Origin: Niabella sp.
GTDB lineage: Bacteria; Bacteroidota; Bacteroidia; Chitinophagales; Chitinophagaceae
Assembly: GCA_017744715.1 (NCBI GenBank)
Contig: JAGIAT010000001.1
Coordinates: 558,001-622,000 of the forward strand
Reading direction: 5' to 3'
DNA: 64,000 bases
Below, piece by piece: positions 34,945-45,340 of this stretch. Under the pieces are notes generated by a model, which worked only from the letters and a program-made list of their open reading frames with translations, ran no database searches and was not told where the DNA came from. Position 1 is the stretch's first letter, and every line of letters begins with the position of its first letter. A program made the translations under genes and the position numbers.

Positions 34945-37900
34945 ATGCTTGCTGCCAAACGATTGTCTTTTTGGGCAATACTGGGTTTACTGATAGCCCT
35001 GCCCATGCTGTCCCATTCGCAAACGGGTAAAATCAACGCCACGGGTACTGTTGTCGATTCCACCGGTGGTCTCTTAATGGGTGTTACCGTTTCTACGGCC
35101 AATAACAAGAAGATGACATCCACGGATGTGAACGGGAAATTCATCCTGGAAGTGGATTCCGGTACCGTCATTCATTTTTCTTTAGTGGGCTACCAGCCGG
35201 AACAGGTAACGATCACACCCGCCCATACCAGTGTTTCTATAACCATGCGGCAGATCACTTCCGGAATGGATGAGGTGGTGGTTACCGCATTAGGGCGCAA
35301 ACAGGTGCGGGAGTCGGTGGTGGGGTCTGTGGTTACCATTAAACCGGAGAACCTCCGGATACCGGCCAGTAATCTTACCAACGCCATCGTAGGACAGGCC
35401 GCGGGTATTATCGGGTTTCAGAGCAGCGGACAACCGGGGCTCGATAATTCGAACTTTTTTATCCGTGGCGTTACCACCTTTGGTTACCGGGCAGACCCGC
35501 TTATTTTGATTGATAATATTGAAGTAGGCAAGGACGATCTGGCACGCCTGCAGGTAAACGACCTGGAAAGCTTTACTATTCTAAAAGATGCCAGTGCCAC
35601 ATCGCTGTACGGAGCCAGGGGGGCAAACGGGGTAATACTGGTAACCACAAAATCCGGTAAAACCGGAAAAGCGCAAATCAATCTCGTTCTGGAAAACACG
35701 CTTTCAACGCCAACCAGCACCATCAAACTGGCAGACCCTGTTACCTATATGAAAATGTATAACGAGGCTACGGTTACCCGCGATCCTACACTGGCACCGC
35801 CTTTCAGCGCCGACAAAATTCATAACACCCAGTTGACACTGGACCGTACGCCGGGCAGCAACCCCTATGTGTACCCTGCGGTAGACTGGCTGGATCTGCT
35901 GTTTAAGAAGTCCAGCTATACACAACGGGCCAACCTGAATGTAAGTGGCGGAACAGATTTTGCACACTACTTTATTTCAGGTTCCTACAGTAATGATAAC
36001 GGAAGTTTGAAATCGGATCCTGCAAACAGCTTCAAAAACCGGTTAAGGTTTACCACCTACCAACTGCGGACAAATATTGATTTTAATCTTTCCAAAACAA
36101 CCGTGCTCACTACCCAGCTGTGGGGAATCTTTAATGATTATACAGGACCACTGACCAATGATGCCAGCTACTCGGTTGATCTGTACAATGTAGCTACCCA
36201 TACCAGCCCGGTGCTGTTTCCACCGTATTATGCTCCGGACTCCGCCAACCTGCTTACACAGCATATCCTTTTTGGGAATGCCTTTGGGTCGAATATGAAC
36301 AGTGTGGGGTATGGTAACCCCTATGCACAAATGCTCCGGGGATACAAACGGTTTTCTACATCAAACATGACGGCTACCATGAAGCTCAATCAAAAACTGA
36401 ACTTTATTACGCCCGGGTTGGTTTTTGACGGCTTTGTAACGATTAAGCGGTACGGATATTTCGACAATACCATGGCCTATAACCCCTTTTATTATACCGT
36501 ACCAGATGGGGGATATGATATTGCTACCAATCAGTACACACTTCAATGGATCAACAACACGCCGGGTGCAGCCACGGAATACCTGGTATATTATCCCGGC
36601 AATAAAGATGCTTCGGCCTATGTGCATTTTCAGGGCCGGTTGGATTATACCAAGCGGATGGGAGATCATGAAGTGGGCGCTACGGTAAATATTATACGGC
36701 TGCAGCAGCTCAATGCAAACGGCATTGATCCCAATACCCGGCAGCCATCGCTGCCCTATGCGCTGCCCTACCGCAACATCAATTTTGCGGGGGAAGCCAG
36801 CTATGCTTTTAAATCCCGGTATTTCCTGCGGTTCAATTTTGGGTACAATGGTTCCGAGCGGTTTGATGAAAGTCACCGGTATGGGTTTTTCCCAACCATC
36901 GGGGCTTCCTGGGTAGTGTCTAAGGAAAAGTTCTGGGGCGATGGCCTGGCAAAGCTGATCTCCTCATTTAAATTAAGATCCAGCTTTGGATATACGGGTA
37001 ATGACCAGGTAGGCAGTCAGCGGTTCTTTTACCTGTCGGATGTAAACCTGGCTGCCGGTAACGGAGCGGCCTTCGGCATCAATAACGGATATGGCCGTCC
37101 CGGAGTAAGGATTAACAACTATGAAAACAAAGCCGTAACCTGGGAGCGGGGATTAAAGTTTAACGGGGCCGCGGAAATAACGCTGTTCAAAAAGATCGAT
37201 CTGATTGCAGAGTATTGGAAGGAACGGCGATCGGATATCTTAATGCAGCGGAATATTCCCTCCTCTACGGGGTTGGAAGCCGCCGTATTTGCAAACGTGG
37301 GGGTAGTGGATGCCAATGGCTGGGACCTTACCGCGAATTATAACCAGGTGTTTTCCGATCGGCTTTCCATTTCTTTTATGTCGAACTTCACCTATTCGCA
37401 GGCCATCCACACCAACTACGAAGAACCCGCCTACCTTACCGAGCCCTGGCGCCGCCGTACCGGATCCATTGTGGGGCAGCCCTTTGGTTATGTGGCCGAA
37501 CGTCTTTTTGTAGACGATAAGGAAGCCGCCTCTTCGCCCACGCAGAATTTTGGTACACTTGCTCCCCGTGGTGGTGATATCAAATACCGCGATATCAACG
37601 GCGACGGCCAGATCACCGTGGCCGATATGGTGCCCATCGGCTTCCCGTCAACACCACAGGTTTCCTATGGTTTTGGAGCCTCTATCCGGTACCTGGCATT
37701 TGATATGGGATTCCGTTTCCAGGGAAATGCGCGCACGTCGCTTTTTATCAGACCCTACGATATCAGTCCTTTTGTAGCAGGAGACGCGCAGGTATTGCAG
37801 TCGGTGGCCGACGATTACTGGTCGGAATCGAACCAGAATCTGTATGCCTTCTACCCGCGCCTGGGGGTTAACTACAATTCTGTAGTAAACAATCTGCAAT

Positions 37901-38154
37901 CCAGTACCTGGTGGATGCGCAAGGGTGATTTCCTCCGGCTGAAACTGGTGGAGCTGGGTTACTCCATGCCCAATAACCTTTCCAGGAGGCTGGGGCTTAA
38001 GAGTTGTCGTATTTATGTGAATGGATCCAACCTGTTCCTGTTGTCCGGTTTCAAGCTCTGGGATGTGGAACAAAAAAATAGCGACGGAACAGGCAACGGT
38101 TTCTTATATCCTTTGCAAAAGGCGTTTAACCTGGGATTTAACATCACCCTGTAA
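34945..38154 (+). CDS. SusC/RagA TonB-linked outer-membrane receptor
   Basis: 1069 aa. Signal peptide ending LPMLSHSQ, a carboxypeptidase-like beta-sandwich (about 29-110: GTVVDSTGGLLMGVTVS...GYQPEQVTI), then a plug domain (VVTALGRKQVRESVVGSV; LIDNIEVGKDDLARLQVNDL; SATSLYGARGANGVILVTTK) and a 22-strand barrel ending in AFNLGFNITL. It imports glycan fragments across the outer membrane with TonB energy, under the SusD lid. It has no N-terminal anti-sigma-interacting extension, in line with AraC rather than sigma/anti-sigma control. SusD follows after 19 nt. Confidence 0.96.
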   Translation: MLAAKRLSFWAILGLLIALPMLSHSQTGKINATGTVVDSTGGLLMGVTVSTANNKKMTSTDVNGKFILEVDSGTVIHFSLVGYQPEQVTITPAHTSVSITMRQITSGMDEVVVTALGRKQVRESVVGSVVTIKPENLRIPASNLTNAIVGQAAGIIGFQSSGQPGLDNSNFFIRGVTTFGYRADPLILIDNIEVGKDDLARLQVNDLESFTILKDASATSLYGARGANGVILVTTKSGKTGKAQINLVLENTLSTPTSTIKLADPVTYMKMYNEATVTRDPTLAPPFSADKIHNTQLTLDRTPGSNPYVYPAVDWLDLLFKKSSYTQRANLNVSGGTDFAHYFISGSYSNDNGSLKSDPANSFKNRLRFTTYQLRTNIDFNLSKTTVLTTQLWGIFNDYTGPLTNDASYSVDLYNVATHTSPVLFPPYYAPDSANLLTQHILFGNAFGSNMNSVGYGNPYAQMLRGYKRFSTSNMTATMKLNQKLNFITPGLVFDGFVTIKRYGYFDNTMAYNPFYYTVPDGGYDIATNQYTLQWINNTPGAATEYLVYYPGNKDASAYVHFQGRLDYTKRMGDHEVGATVNIIRLQQLNANGIDPNTRQPSLPYALPYRNINFAGEASYAFKSRYFLRFNFGYNGSERFDESHRYGFFPTIGASWVVSKEKFWGDGLAKLISSFKLRSSFGYTGNDQVGSQRFFYLSDVNLAAGNGAAFGINNGYGRPGVRINNYENKAVTWERGLKFNGAAEITLFKKIDLIAEYWKERRSDILMQRNIPSSTGLEAAVFANVGVVDANGWDLTANYNQVFSDRLSISFMSNFTYSQAIHTNYEEPAYLTEPWRRRTGSIVGQPFGYVAERLFVDDKEAASSPTQNFGTLAPRGGDIKYRDINGDGQITVADMVPIGFPSTPQVSYGFGASIRYLAFDMGFRFQGNARTSLFIRPYDISPFVAGDAQVLQSVADDYWSESNQNLYAFYPRLGVNYNSVVNNLQSSTWWMRKGDFLRLKLVELGYSMPNNLSRRLGLKSCRIYVNGSNLFLLSGFKLWDVEQKNSDGTGNGFLYPLQKAFNLGFNITL

Positions 38155-38173
38155 CAAACAAAACCAAAAACTC

Positions 38174-40093
38174 ATGAACAATTCAAGATATACAACCTGG
38201 TTTTTATTGCTCCTGTTGATCATTGGCGCCGCATCCTCCTGTAAAAAATACCTGGATGTGACCCCCGAGAATGTAGGTACTATTGACTATGCTTTCCGGA
38301 ACCGGAACGAGGCAGAAAATTACCTGTTTGCCTGTTATGGCACCTTACAGTCCTTTGGCAATGTAACAACGGATCCTTCTTTTACCACTTCCGGGGAAAT
38401 TATGTATCCGGCCACCATCGGGGAAGGACCGAAGGTTTTTGATGCGGGTTTTCAACTGATGCGCGGCACACAAAACATATCGAACCCCGTATTGAATTAT
38501 TGGGACGGATCTTATGGCGGCGCAGCCGTTTTCCAGGCTATCCGCCGCTGTAACATCATGCTGGACAATATTAATAAACCCATCGACCTGACGGCGTTTG
38601 AAAAGGGAAGATGGATCGCCGAATTAAAATTTCTGAAAGCCTATTATCATTACTTCCTGGCAAAGATGTACGGTCCGGTACCCATCTATAAAGAGAACCA
38701 GGATATTACCACCCCTATTGCACAACTGCGCGTGAAACGGCAGCCGGTGGATTCGGTGTTTAACTATGCCGTACAGCTGATTGATGAAGCCATCCCTAAT
38801 TTACCGCTGGTGATTACGGATATTAACCGCGAACTGGGCCGCATTACAAAAGTGATTGCCCTGGCGGTAAAAGCAGAGATCCGGACCACACAGGCCAGCC
38901 CGTTGTTTAATGGCAACCCGGATTACGCAGGGTATAAGAACCACGACGGGCAGCAACTGTTTTCCACCACCTTTGATGCGGGTAAATGGACCACGGCTGC
39001 TGCTGCCTGCAAAGCCGCAATTGACGCGGCGCAGCAGCAGAACCTGGGGTTGTACCAGTTTATAAGACCGGCCAATCTGCCCGCCAACCTTCCTGCCGTG
39101 CTGCGCCAGGTGCTTACGCTTCAGAATGCCGTTACCGAAAAATGGGACCTCAACAATGAAGTGGTTTGGGCCTTAAATACGACCTATTACGAGCAGGCAA
39201 ACTCCATTCCCCGCCTGGTGCCCGATTTTAACCTGGGCGCAGCGCCGGGGACCCTGGCCGTGCCCATTGGCACTACAGACCTTTTTTATACGAAGAACGG
39301 AGTGCCCATCAATGAGGACAAAACCTGGGACTATGCCAACCGCTTTTCGCTTAAAACCGGTGATGCCGAAAATAAATACCTGATCGGGCAGGACTACCAG
39401 ACCGTTAAAAATAATTTTGACCGGGAACCCCGTTACTATGCCAATATCGGGTTTGACGGAGGCGTATGGTATGGCAATGGCGTGCTGGATCCGGATGCCG
39501 CCATATTCGTGCAGGCAAGAACCGGACCAGCGGCTCCAAAAGATAACTCAAGGCTTAACGTTACCGGCATCTGGCCCAAAAAGCTGGCGCATTACCTGAG
39601 TGTTTTTGATAAGAACGGCTTTTCTCAAACAAGCTTCCGGATTCCGAGAATGCGCATGGCCGATCTTTACCTGCTGTATGCCGAGTGTTTAAATGAAAGC
39701 AGTGGTCCTTCTTCCGAGGTATATGCGTATGTAGACAGTGTAAGAAGCCGGGCCGGATTGAAAGGCGTGGTAGCCTCATGGGCGAACTATTCCTTTAACC
39801 CGGGAAAGCCACTTACAAAGAATGGTTTGCGGGAGATCATTCACCGGGAACGCCGGGTAGAGCTTTGTTTTGAGGCAAGAGCCGGATGGGACCTGCGCCG
39901 CTGGAAGGAGTGGACTACGGTAATGGCGCAGCCGGTACAGGGCTGGTCTGTTTTCCAGCACGATCCTTCTGATTTTTACATTCCTGTAACCCAGTTCATA
40001 CCCAGCCTTACGGTGAGGGATTATTTCTGGCCCCTGTCTGACGGGGCGCTTCAATACAATGAAAACCTGGTACAAAGTCCCTACTGGAAATAA
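38174..40093 (+). CDS. SusD/RagB glycan-binding lipoprotein
   Basis: 639 aa from the ATG at 38174; a longer frame reaches back into susC but that start would hide the signal. Lipobox IIGAASSC with Cys 23 followed by KKYLDVTPENVGTID, the usual SusD opening. TPR-like helices follow, and the C terminus contains RMRMADLYLLYAECLNE and REIIHRERRVELCFEARAGWDLRRW (split: IIHRERRVELCFE, GWDLRRW), both SusD hallmarks. It sits on the surface over SusC and captures the glycan. Confidence 0.95.
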   Translation: MNNSRYTTWFLLLLLIIGAASSCKKYLDVTPENVGTIDYAFRNRNEAENYLFACYGTLQSFGNVTTDPSFTTSGEIMYPATIGEGPKVFDAGFQLMRGTQNISNPVLNYWDGSYGGAAVFQAIRRCNIMLDNINKPIDLTAFEKGRWIAELKFLKAYYHYFLAKMYGPVPIYKENQDITTPIAQLRVKRQPVDSVFNYAVQLIDEAIPNLPLVITDINRELGRITKVIALAVKAEIRTTQASPLFNGNPDYAGYKNHDGQQLFSTTFDAGKWTTAAAACKAAIDAAQQQNLGLYQFIRPANLPANLPAVLRQVLTLQNAVTEKWDLNNEVVWALNTTYYEQANSIPRLVPDFNLGAAPGTLAVPIGTTDLFYTKNGVPINEDKTWDYANRFSLKTGDAENKYLIGQDYQTVKNNFDREPRYYANIGFDGGVWYGNGVLDPDAAIFVQARTGPAAPKDNSRLNVTGIWPKKLAHYLSVFDKNGFSQTSFRIPRMRMADLYLLYAECLNESSGPSSEVYAYVDSVRSRAGLKGVVASWANYSFNPGKPLTKNGLREIIHRERRVELCFEARAGWDLRRWKEWTTVMAQPVQGWSVFQHDPSDFYIPVTQFIPSLTVRDYFWPLSDGALQYNENLVQSPYWK

Positions 40094-40118
40094 TTGCAGA
40101 ATCTTTAAACTTTTTTAT

Positions 40119-41357
40119 ATGAGCAACCGTTGCCTACATTATTTAATCATACCCTGCTCTTTAGCCATCTTGTTATTTATCGGGTCCTGTCAGAAGCGGG
40201 CCGATTATAACGATCCATTGTCGAACGACACTACAAAACCCGGAACGATCACCAATATTAAAGTAACCAATTTTAACGGCGGTGCGTATGTAACCTATGA
40301 TCTTCCCCAATCGGAGAATATCCTGTATGTGAAAGCCAATTATACCATTAACGATAAAACCGGAGCAACGCTTGAAACAAAGTCCAGCTATTATTCCGAC
40401 ACGCTTACGGTAAACGGGTTTGCAGAAAAAAAACAATACGATGTTACCTTAAGGGTGGTTAGCCGCGCCAATGTGGAGTCGGACCCGGTAACCGTAAAAG
40501 TATATCCGGATACGCCGGTGTACCGTGTGGTAGCACAAACCCTGGCGATGACACCGGATTTTGCCGGTGTGCGGGTGGCCGGTATCAACCGGTTGCAGCA
40601 AAACGTGGGAGTGGTTTTTTTATACAACGACCCGTACTTTAAAAAGTACACCATCCGGCAACAGATATTCTCTAATTTCAGGGAGATCAATTTTGCGTCG
40701 AGAGGTTTTGACACCCTGCCCAAACCGGTGGCTGTATATACCACGGATCAATGGGGCAATCACTCAGACACCATCTATAAAACCATCAGTCCGCTTTATG
40801 AGATCACACTGGATAAAAGCCGGTTCTTTGAGTATCACCTGGGCAGCGACAGTCCAACAGACCAGTATGGTTGGTTAACGCCTTATATGTGGGATGGTAA
40901 CACCGGGTCTGGCTGGCATACCAATCAGCGCGTACCCTATGTATTGCCGCCTACTACCAGTTTCGGGCTGGGGGTATCTGCCAAACTCAGCCGGTTTAAA
41001 CTGTGGCCCAGGGACGGCTATCTCTGGGGGCATGGCAATCCCAAAACATTTACCCTATGGGGGTCCAACGCCGAGCAGCCGGGCGACTTTAAGCCGCCGA
41101 TGACGGCAGCAGAAGGCACCGTGATCGGCGATTGGGTCAATATCGGCAATTACCGGTACCCGGATCCGCCTTCCGGCAACCCGCCGTCGGCAGCCACCGA
41201 TGCAGACCGGGTATGGGCCAACCAGGGAACTGAATTTAATGTGTCCTTTGCAGCTCCCAGGGTCCGGTTTATGCGTGTGGTCGTTCCGGAAAACTGGGGC
41301 GGAGATAACACGTTTGCGCATATTATGGAACTTACTTTTTACGGCGATCCCAGATAA
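40119..41357 (+). CDS. DUF4959/DUF5000-type surface lipoprotein
   Basis: About 412 aa from the ATG at 40119, 25 nt after susD. Lipobox LAILLFIGSC with Cys 25. The first domain has fibronectin-like strands (GTITNIKVTNFNGGAYVTYDLP; VTLRVVSRANVESDPVTVKVYP), matching DUF4959. The middle resembles DUF5126. The C-terminal 150 residues are a discoidin-like (DUF5000) sandwich ending RFMRVVVPENWGGDNTFAHIMELTFYG. Such proteins are surface glycan-binding proteins encoded right after susD. Confidence 0.88.
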   Translation: MSNRCLHYLIIPCSLAILLFIGSCQKRADYNDPLSNDTTKPGTITNIKVTNFNGGAYVTYDLPQSENILYVKANYTINDKTGATLETKSSYYSDTLTVNGFAEKKQYDVTLRVVSRANVESDPVTVKVYPDTPVYRVVAQTLAMTPDFAGVRVAGINRLQQNVGVVFLYNDPYFKKYTIRQQIFSNFREINFASRGFDTLPKPVAVYTTDQWGNHSDTIYKTISPLYEITLDKSRFFEYHLGSDSPTDQYGWLTPYMWDGNTGSGWHTNQRVPYVLPPTTSFGLGVSAKLSRFKLWPRDGYLWGHGNPKTFTLWGSNAEQPGDFKPPMTAAEGTVIGDWVNIGNYRYPDPPSGNPPSAATDADRVWANQGTEFNVSFAAPRVRFMRVVVPENWGGDNTFAHIMELTFYGDPR

Positions 41358-41392
41358 GCTATTTTTTATCACCTTAATTGTATGAACGGGTT

Positions 41393-42619
41393 ATGAATAC
41401 TATAAAAACAATTTTAATTTTTGCGTTCTGCGGTATATGGATCAGCAGTGTATATACCGGATGCAGCCGGAAGGCCGACGATTATAAAAAATACCTGGAT
41501 AATAAAGAGATCACCTATACAGGAACGGTTACAAATTTCCGGGCCAAGCCCGGTAATCTGAGAGTGCGGCTGGAATGGAACCCCAGTCCGGATCCATCGA
41601 TTTCCAGGTATGTGGTTTACTGGAATAACGGCAACGACTCACTGGTGTTGCCCGCTACCAGCAGCAATACTTCCGATACCATCCGGGCCCTTATCAGTGC
41701 CAACCTGCAGGAATCCAATGTGCAAAACTTTATCCTGTATACTTATGATGCCAGGGGCAACCGGTCCATCGGGCAAAAAACGCCGGTGGTAAAATTATAC
41801 GGCCCCATTTATGAATCCTCTTTGTATAACCGGCAACTGAATGCGGCAAATCCGCTGGAGCTGGTAGGTGCCGATTCGATCCGGTTGTTTTTTACCAAAA
41901 CAGATTCTTCCAATATTTTTTCAAGATTGTGGTATTACAACCAGCAAAGCGGTAAGCTGGATAGTACCCTTTTTAAAGGCGATGTAACAACAATACCGTT
42001 GTTTAAACCCGGAACAAAATTGTGGATCCGGTCCTTTTTTGTACCTGCTGCCAATGCCATTGATACGTTCCAGGTTCCGCAACCGGATACCTTATCGGTG
42101 ACAATCCAGATGCCGGTGCCCAAAAACCTGTTTGTGGTGGTAAAGAATGCGTATGATATGGGGAACTATGAAGATCAAACCGGTGTGTTCCGTTTGTGGA
42201 ACGGAAGTGTTGGCCCGCAGGAATACCCGAATATTTATCATAATTCAGGAACAGTTCCCTTGCCCGGCACCATCAGTTTTGATATGGGGAAACTATACAC
42301 GGATCTTTCCGCCATTGAAGAAACAGGCAGGAGTTGTTGCAACAACCCATCTAAATTTGAAGTATGGGGCATTGCCGATACCACGGGTGCCTTTCCCGCA
42401 CTGCCGGGTAATGATCCGCAGTGGGCGGCTCAAATGAGTGCAAAGGGATGGACGCTTCTTACCGATGCCGTTCGTACCGATGATGGTATCAATGCCATGA
42501 AATTTTCGTTCATTAACAATCCGCCACCCATCCGGTTCATTCGCGTCCGGTTTAAAGCAACGGTCAACAACTCCAATTATGTTAACCTTAGCCAGCTTAG
42601 TTTCTGGTACCGGTTATAG
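41393..42619 (+). CDS. DUF4998-type surface lipoprotein
   Basis: About 408 aa from the ATG at 41393 (an ATG 15 nt upstream is possible). Lipobox SSVYTGC with Cys 24. N-terminal fibronectin-like domain (YTGTVTNFRAKPGNLRVRLEWNPSPDPSIS, shortened: RVRLEWNPSPDPSISRYVVYW) fits DUF4998; the C-terminal half is a discoidin-like domain (FEVWGIADTTGAF; RFIRVRFKATVNNSNYVNLSQLSFW). It is the second glycan-binding lipoprotein of the PUL and lies 35 nt downstream of the first. Confidence 0.86.
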   Translation: MNTIKTILIFAFCGIWISSVYTGCSRKADDYKKYLDNKEITYTGTVTNFRAKPGNLRVRLEWNPSPDPSISRYVVYWNNGNDSLVLPATSSNTSDTIRALISANLQESNVQNFILYTYDARGNRSIGQKTPVVKLYGPIYESSLYNRQLNAANPLELVGADSIRLFFTKTDSSNIFSRLWYYNQQSGKLDSTLFKGDVTTIPLFKPGTKLWIRSFFVPAANAIDTFQVPQPDTLSVTIQMPVPKNLFVVVKNAYDMGNYEDQTGVFRLWNGSVGPQEYPNIYHNSGTVPLPGTISFDMGKLYTDLSAIEETGRSCCNNPSKFEVWGIADTTGAFPALPGNDPQWAAQMSAKGWTLLTDAVRTDDGINAMKFSFINNPPPIRFIRVRFKATVNNSNYVNLSQLSFWYRL

Positions 42620-42768
42620 GTGGGCCGGCTGCCGCTAGGGTGGTGCAGCGGCGGTGATCACTATTTAAACAAAACAATTATAATGTAAAAGAACCGGGCG
42701 CAACATTTGAAACGGGCAATGGCTTATTTTGTTCCTGTTTTCCGGTTAACAGATCTAAATTCTAAAAA

Positions 42769-44133
42769 ATGAAAAAAACAGTATTGATTTTATTTGGCTG
42801 TTGCTGCCTGTTGGGTATACATGCAGTAGCTCAGCAAAAATCCATCTTCAATGAAACGCCGCAGCAAAAGAAAAAACGCATGCAGTGGTGGGAAGATGCC
42901 CGTTTCGGTATGTTTATCCACTGGGGCCTTTATGCGCTTCCGGCCAGACATGAATGGGTAAAGAATTATGAGCAGATTACGGATGCCAATTACCAGAAGT
43001 ATTTTGACAATTTTGATCCGGATAAATTTGACCCTAGAAAATGGGCGCGCGAAGCAAAGACTGCGGGTATGAAATATGCGGTGCTAACCACCAAGCACCA
43101 CGAGGGATTTTGCCTTTTTGATTCGAAATACACCGACTATAAATCGACCAATACGGCGGCTAAACGCGACCTGGTGAAAGAGTTTGTGGACGCTTTCCGT
43201 GCGGAAGGCATCCGGATCGGTTTTTATTATTCGTTGATCGACTGGCATCACCCGGATTTTACGATAGATGGGGTACATCCCCAACGTATCGACAAAGGAA
43301 CGGAGGCCGATTATGCCGCCGCCAACAAGGGGAAGGATATGAAAAAGTACCAGCAATATTTAAAGAACCAGCTTACCGAGTTGCTGACGAAGTACGGGAA
43401 AATTGATATCCTCTGGCTGGACTTTTCCTATCCCGGAACTTTCGGAAAGGGCCGCAACGACTGGGCGTCTATGGACCTGATCAAAACCATCCGGAAGTTA
43501 CAACCACAGATTATCCTGGACAACCGCATGGACCTGAATGACTATACCGATGGATATGATTTTGAAACACCGGAACAGGTTGGCCCGCAGGAACTCATCA
43601 AATACAAAGGCAAGTATTGGGAAACCTGTCAAACGTTTTCCGGCTCCTGGGGCTATCACCGCGACGAGCATACCTGGAAGAACCAGCGGCAGTTGCTGGA
43701 CCTGCTGATTACTTCGGTAGCCAACGGGGGTAATCTGATCCTGAATGTAGGCCCCACAGCCAGAGGGCAATTTGATTACCGGGCGAACCGGGCACTGGAT
43801 AGCATGGGATACTGGATGGATGCCAACCAGCGTTCGATCTATAATTGTACCTATCCGGCCGATGGATATGCGTTACCGGAAGCATCGAACATACGCATAA
43901 CGTACAACCCACAGACAAAGCGTCTCTATCTGCACCTGTTTGAATACCCCACTGATGGAAAACTGGTCCTGCCCCGCTATAAAGGGAAAATAAAATATGC
44001 CCAGTTCCTGCATGATGCTTCTGAGATACAATATACGGCTTCGGGGAATGACCTGGAATTGAAATTGCCGCAACGAAAACCGCCCTATGAGGTACCGGTG
44101 ATTGAACTCTTGCTCAGCAGTCATTCGGAATAG
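42769..44133 (+). CDS. Secreted GH29 alpha-L-fucosidase
   Basis: 454 aa, retaining glycosidase that releases terminal L-fucose. Signal peptide ending HAVAQ. Family landmarks: ARFGMFIHWGLYALPARHEWV, KHHEGFCLFDSKYTDY, RIGFYYSLIDWHHPDF and IDILWLDFSYPG, in which D217 is the expected nucleophile; the later ETCQTFSGSWGYHRDE and GGNLILNVGPTARG strands are also typical. Enzymes of this type act on host, algal or plant fucosides; the linkage preference cannot be read. It closes the PUL and is followed by a strong terminator. Confidence 0.95.
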   Translation: MKKTVLILFGCCCLLGIHAVAQQKSIFNETPQQKKKRMQWWEDARFGMFIHWGLYALPARHEWVKNYEQITDANYQKYFDNFDPDKFDPRKWAREAKTAGMKYAVLTTKHHEGFCLFDSKYTDYKSTNTAAKRDLVKEFVDAFRAEGIRIGFYYSLIDWHHPDFTIDGVHPQRIDKGTEADYAAANKGKDMKKYQQYLKNQLTELLTKYGKIDILWLDFSYPGTFGKGRNDWASMDLIKTIRKLQPQIILDNRMDLNDYTDGYDFETPEQVGPQELIKYKGKYWETCQTFSGSWGYHRDEHTWKNQRQLLDLLITSVANGGNLILNVGPTARGQFDYRANRALDSMGYWMDANQRSIYNCTYPADGYALPEASNIRITYNPQTKRLYLHLFEYPTDGKLVLPRYKGKIKYAQFLHDASEIQYTASGNDLELKLPQRKPPYEVPVIELLLSSHSE

Positions 44134-44156
44134 CAAGGCAATTTCCTTCGGCTCAG

Positions 44157-44190
44157 GCTGTCTCCGGGAATCCGGGACAGCTTTTTTTTT
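44157..44190 (+). terminator. Intrinsic terminator of the PUL operon
   Basis: GCTGTC (44157-44162) pairs with GACAGC (44176-44181), with an inner CCGG pairing, followed by nine T. Confidence 0.9.
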
Positions 44191-44529
44191 ACCCGCCCAT
44201 GATACCGGTTTGAAGCTTCATTAAAAAATGCCGCGGATGCCCGCAGCTGTTGCCCGGGAGCATATCTTCGTACCTGTGCCGGCAACGGTAACAATGCACG
44301 TGCCTACCCCGATCAGGCGAGGCGGACATTTTTCTTTTTCATAAAATAAAATGTATATTTATAGAGCTTTTATATGACCCCGCATTTAATCCGTAACGAT
44401 CTGTTTTAGTACAGGTATAAATTGTTTTACATGAGAAAGAACTACAACGTTCCATAAGCACCGGGAAGACCTCCTGCGTGCGGATAATTAGCCTTTAACC
44501 CAATTATTTACCAAATCAATACCCATATT
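44191..44529. other. Intergenic stretch before the astacin-like gene
   Basis: About 340 bp. The first half is GC rich with short inverted motifs (GCACGTGC); the second half is AT rich. An 8-codon reading frame, MRKNYNVP, starts at about 44430. No known RNA or gene is recognised and no good TAnnTTTG box was found. Confidence 0.4.
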
Positions 44530-45321
44530 ATGAAACATGTTAAAATGGCCATGTGGTTGCTTGCAGTAACCGGCGCTTTTACCGCTTGCCAGAAAAGCGG
44601 AGTGAACGAACAAACGGAAGCGCAGCCGGAAGCCGTTGCAGCGATTGCGCCCGAATTCCTGAACCTGAAAGTGTGTACAGAACTTTACCCCGAAGGCGTA
44701 TCGGAAAGAGGTGCCACCATCCGGGCAAAGCAATGGCCAAACGGTACCACCCTTACCGTAAGTTTGAATGGCGGTACGGCATTTGTACGAAGCAAGGTGA
44801 TCCAGTTTGCAAAACAATGGGAAACCTATGCCAACATAAAACTCAATTTTGTAACCAATGACCGGAAAGCCACCATCCGGGTAACCTTCTCTCCCGGTGG
44901 TTCCTGGTCGTATATTGGCACTGATGCTTACGCCATAAAAGGAGGTAAGGCCACGATGAATTTCGGTTGGTTCGACAATTCGACGCCGGATGATGAATTC
45001 AGCCGCGTAGCCATCCACGAGTTTGGCCATGCATTGGGCATGATCCACGAACACCAGCATCCGCTGGCCGATATTCCCTGGGATAAGCCCAAAGTATATG
45101 CCTATTATAAGCAAACACAGGGGTGGACCACCCAACAGGTGGATGTTAACATTTTTCAGAAGTACAGCACAACAGAAACGAATTACAGCGCTTATGACAA
45201 GACTTCGATCATGCATTACCCGGTAGAAGAAGAACTGACCATTGGTGATTTTTCTGTGGGTTGGAATACGGTGCTTTCTTCCACCGATAAATCGTTTATT
45301 GGTACCGTGTATCCAAAATAA
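44530..45321 (+). CDS. Astacin-like M12A metallopeptidase, lipoprotein
   Basis: 263 aa. Lipobox AVTGAFTAC with Cys 20. Catalytic zinc site HEFGHALGMIHEHQHP at about residues 163-178 matches the astacin HExxHxxGxxHEx(xR) signature, and the Met-turn SIMHYP is near 227, with a Tyr available as zinc ligand in the turn region. It is tethered on the cell surface or periplasm and degrades peptides. Propeptide-like sequence lies between the Cys and residue 60. Its own terminator follows; it seems to be a single gene. Confidence 0.92.
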   Translation: MKHVKMAMWLLAVTGAFTACQKSGVNEQTEAQPEAVAAIAPEFLNLKVCTELYPEGVSERGATIRAKQWPNGTTLTVSLNGGTAFVRSKVIQFAKQWETYANIKLNFVTNDRKATIRVTFSPGGSWSYIGTDAYAIKGGKATMNFGWFDNSTPDDEFSRVAIHEFGHALGMIHEHQHPLADIPWDKPKVYAYYKQTQGWTTQQVDVNIFQKYSTTETNYSAYDKTSIMHYPVEEELTIGDFSVGWNTVLSSTDKSFIGTVYPK

Positions 45322-45340
45322 AGATTCCGCCAGTTAACAG

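Noticed and set aside
38021..38173. N-terminal extension of SusD into susC
   Set aside because: The frame is open by chance; the ATG at 38174 gives a proper lipoprotein signal while the extension would bury it.
44430..44456. 8-codon leader peptide before the astacin-like gene
   Set aside because: No run of regulatory codons and no attenuator hairpin follows it.
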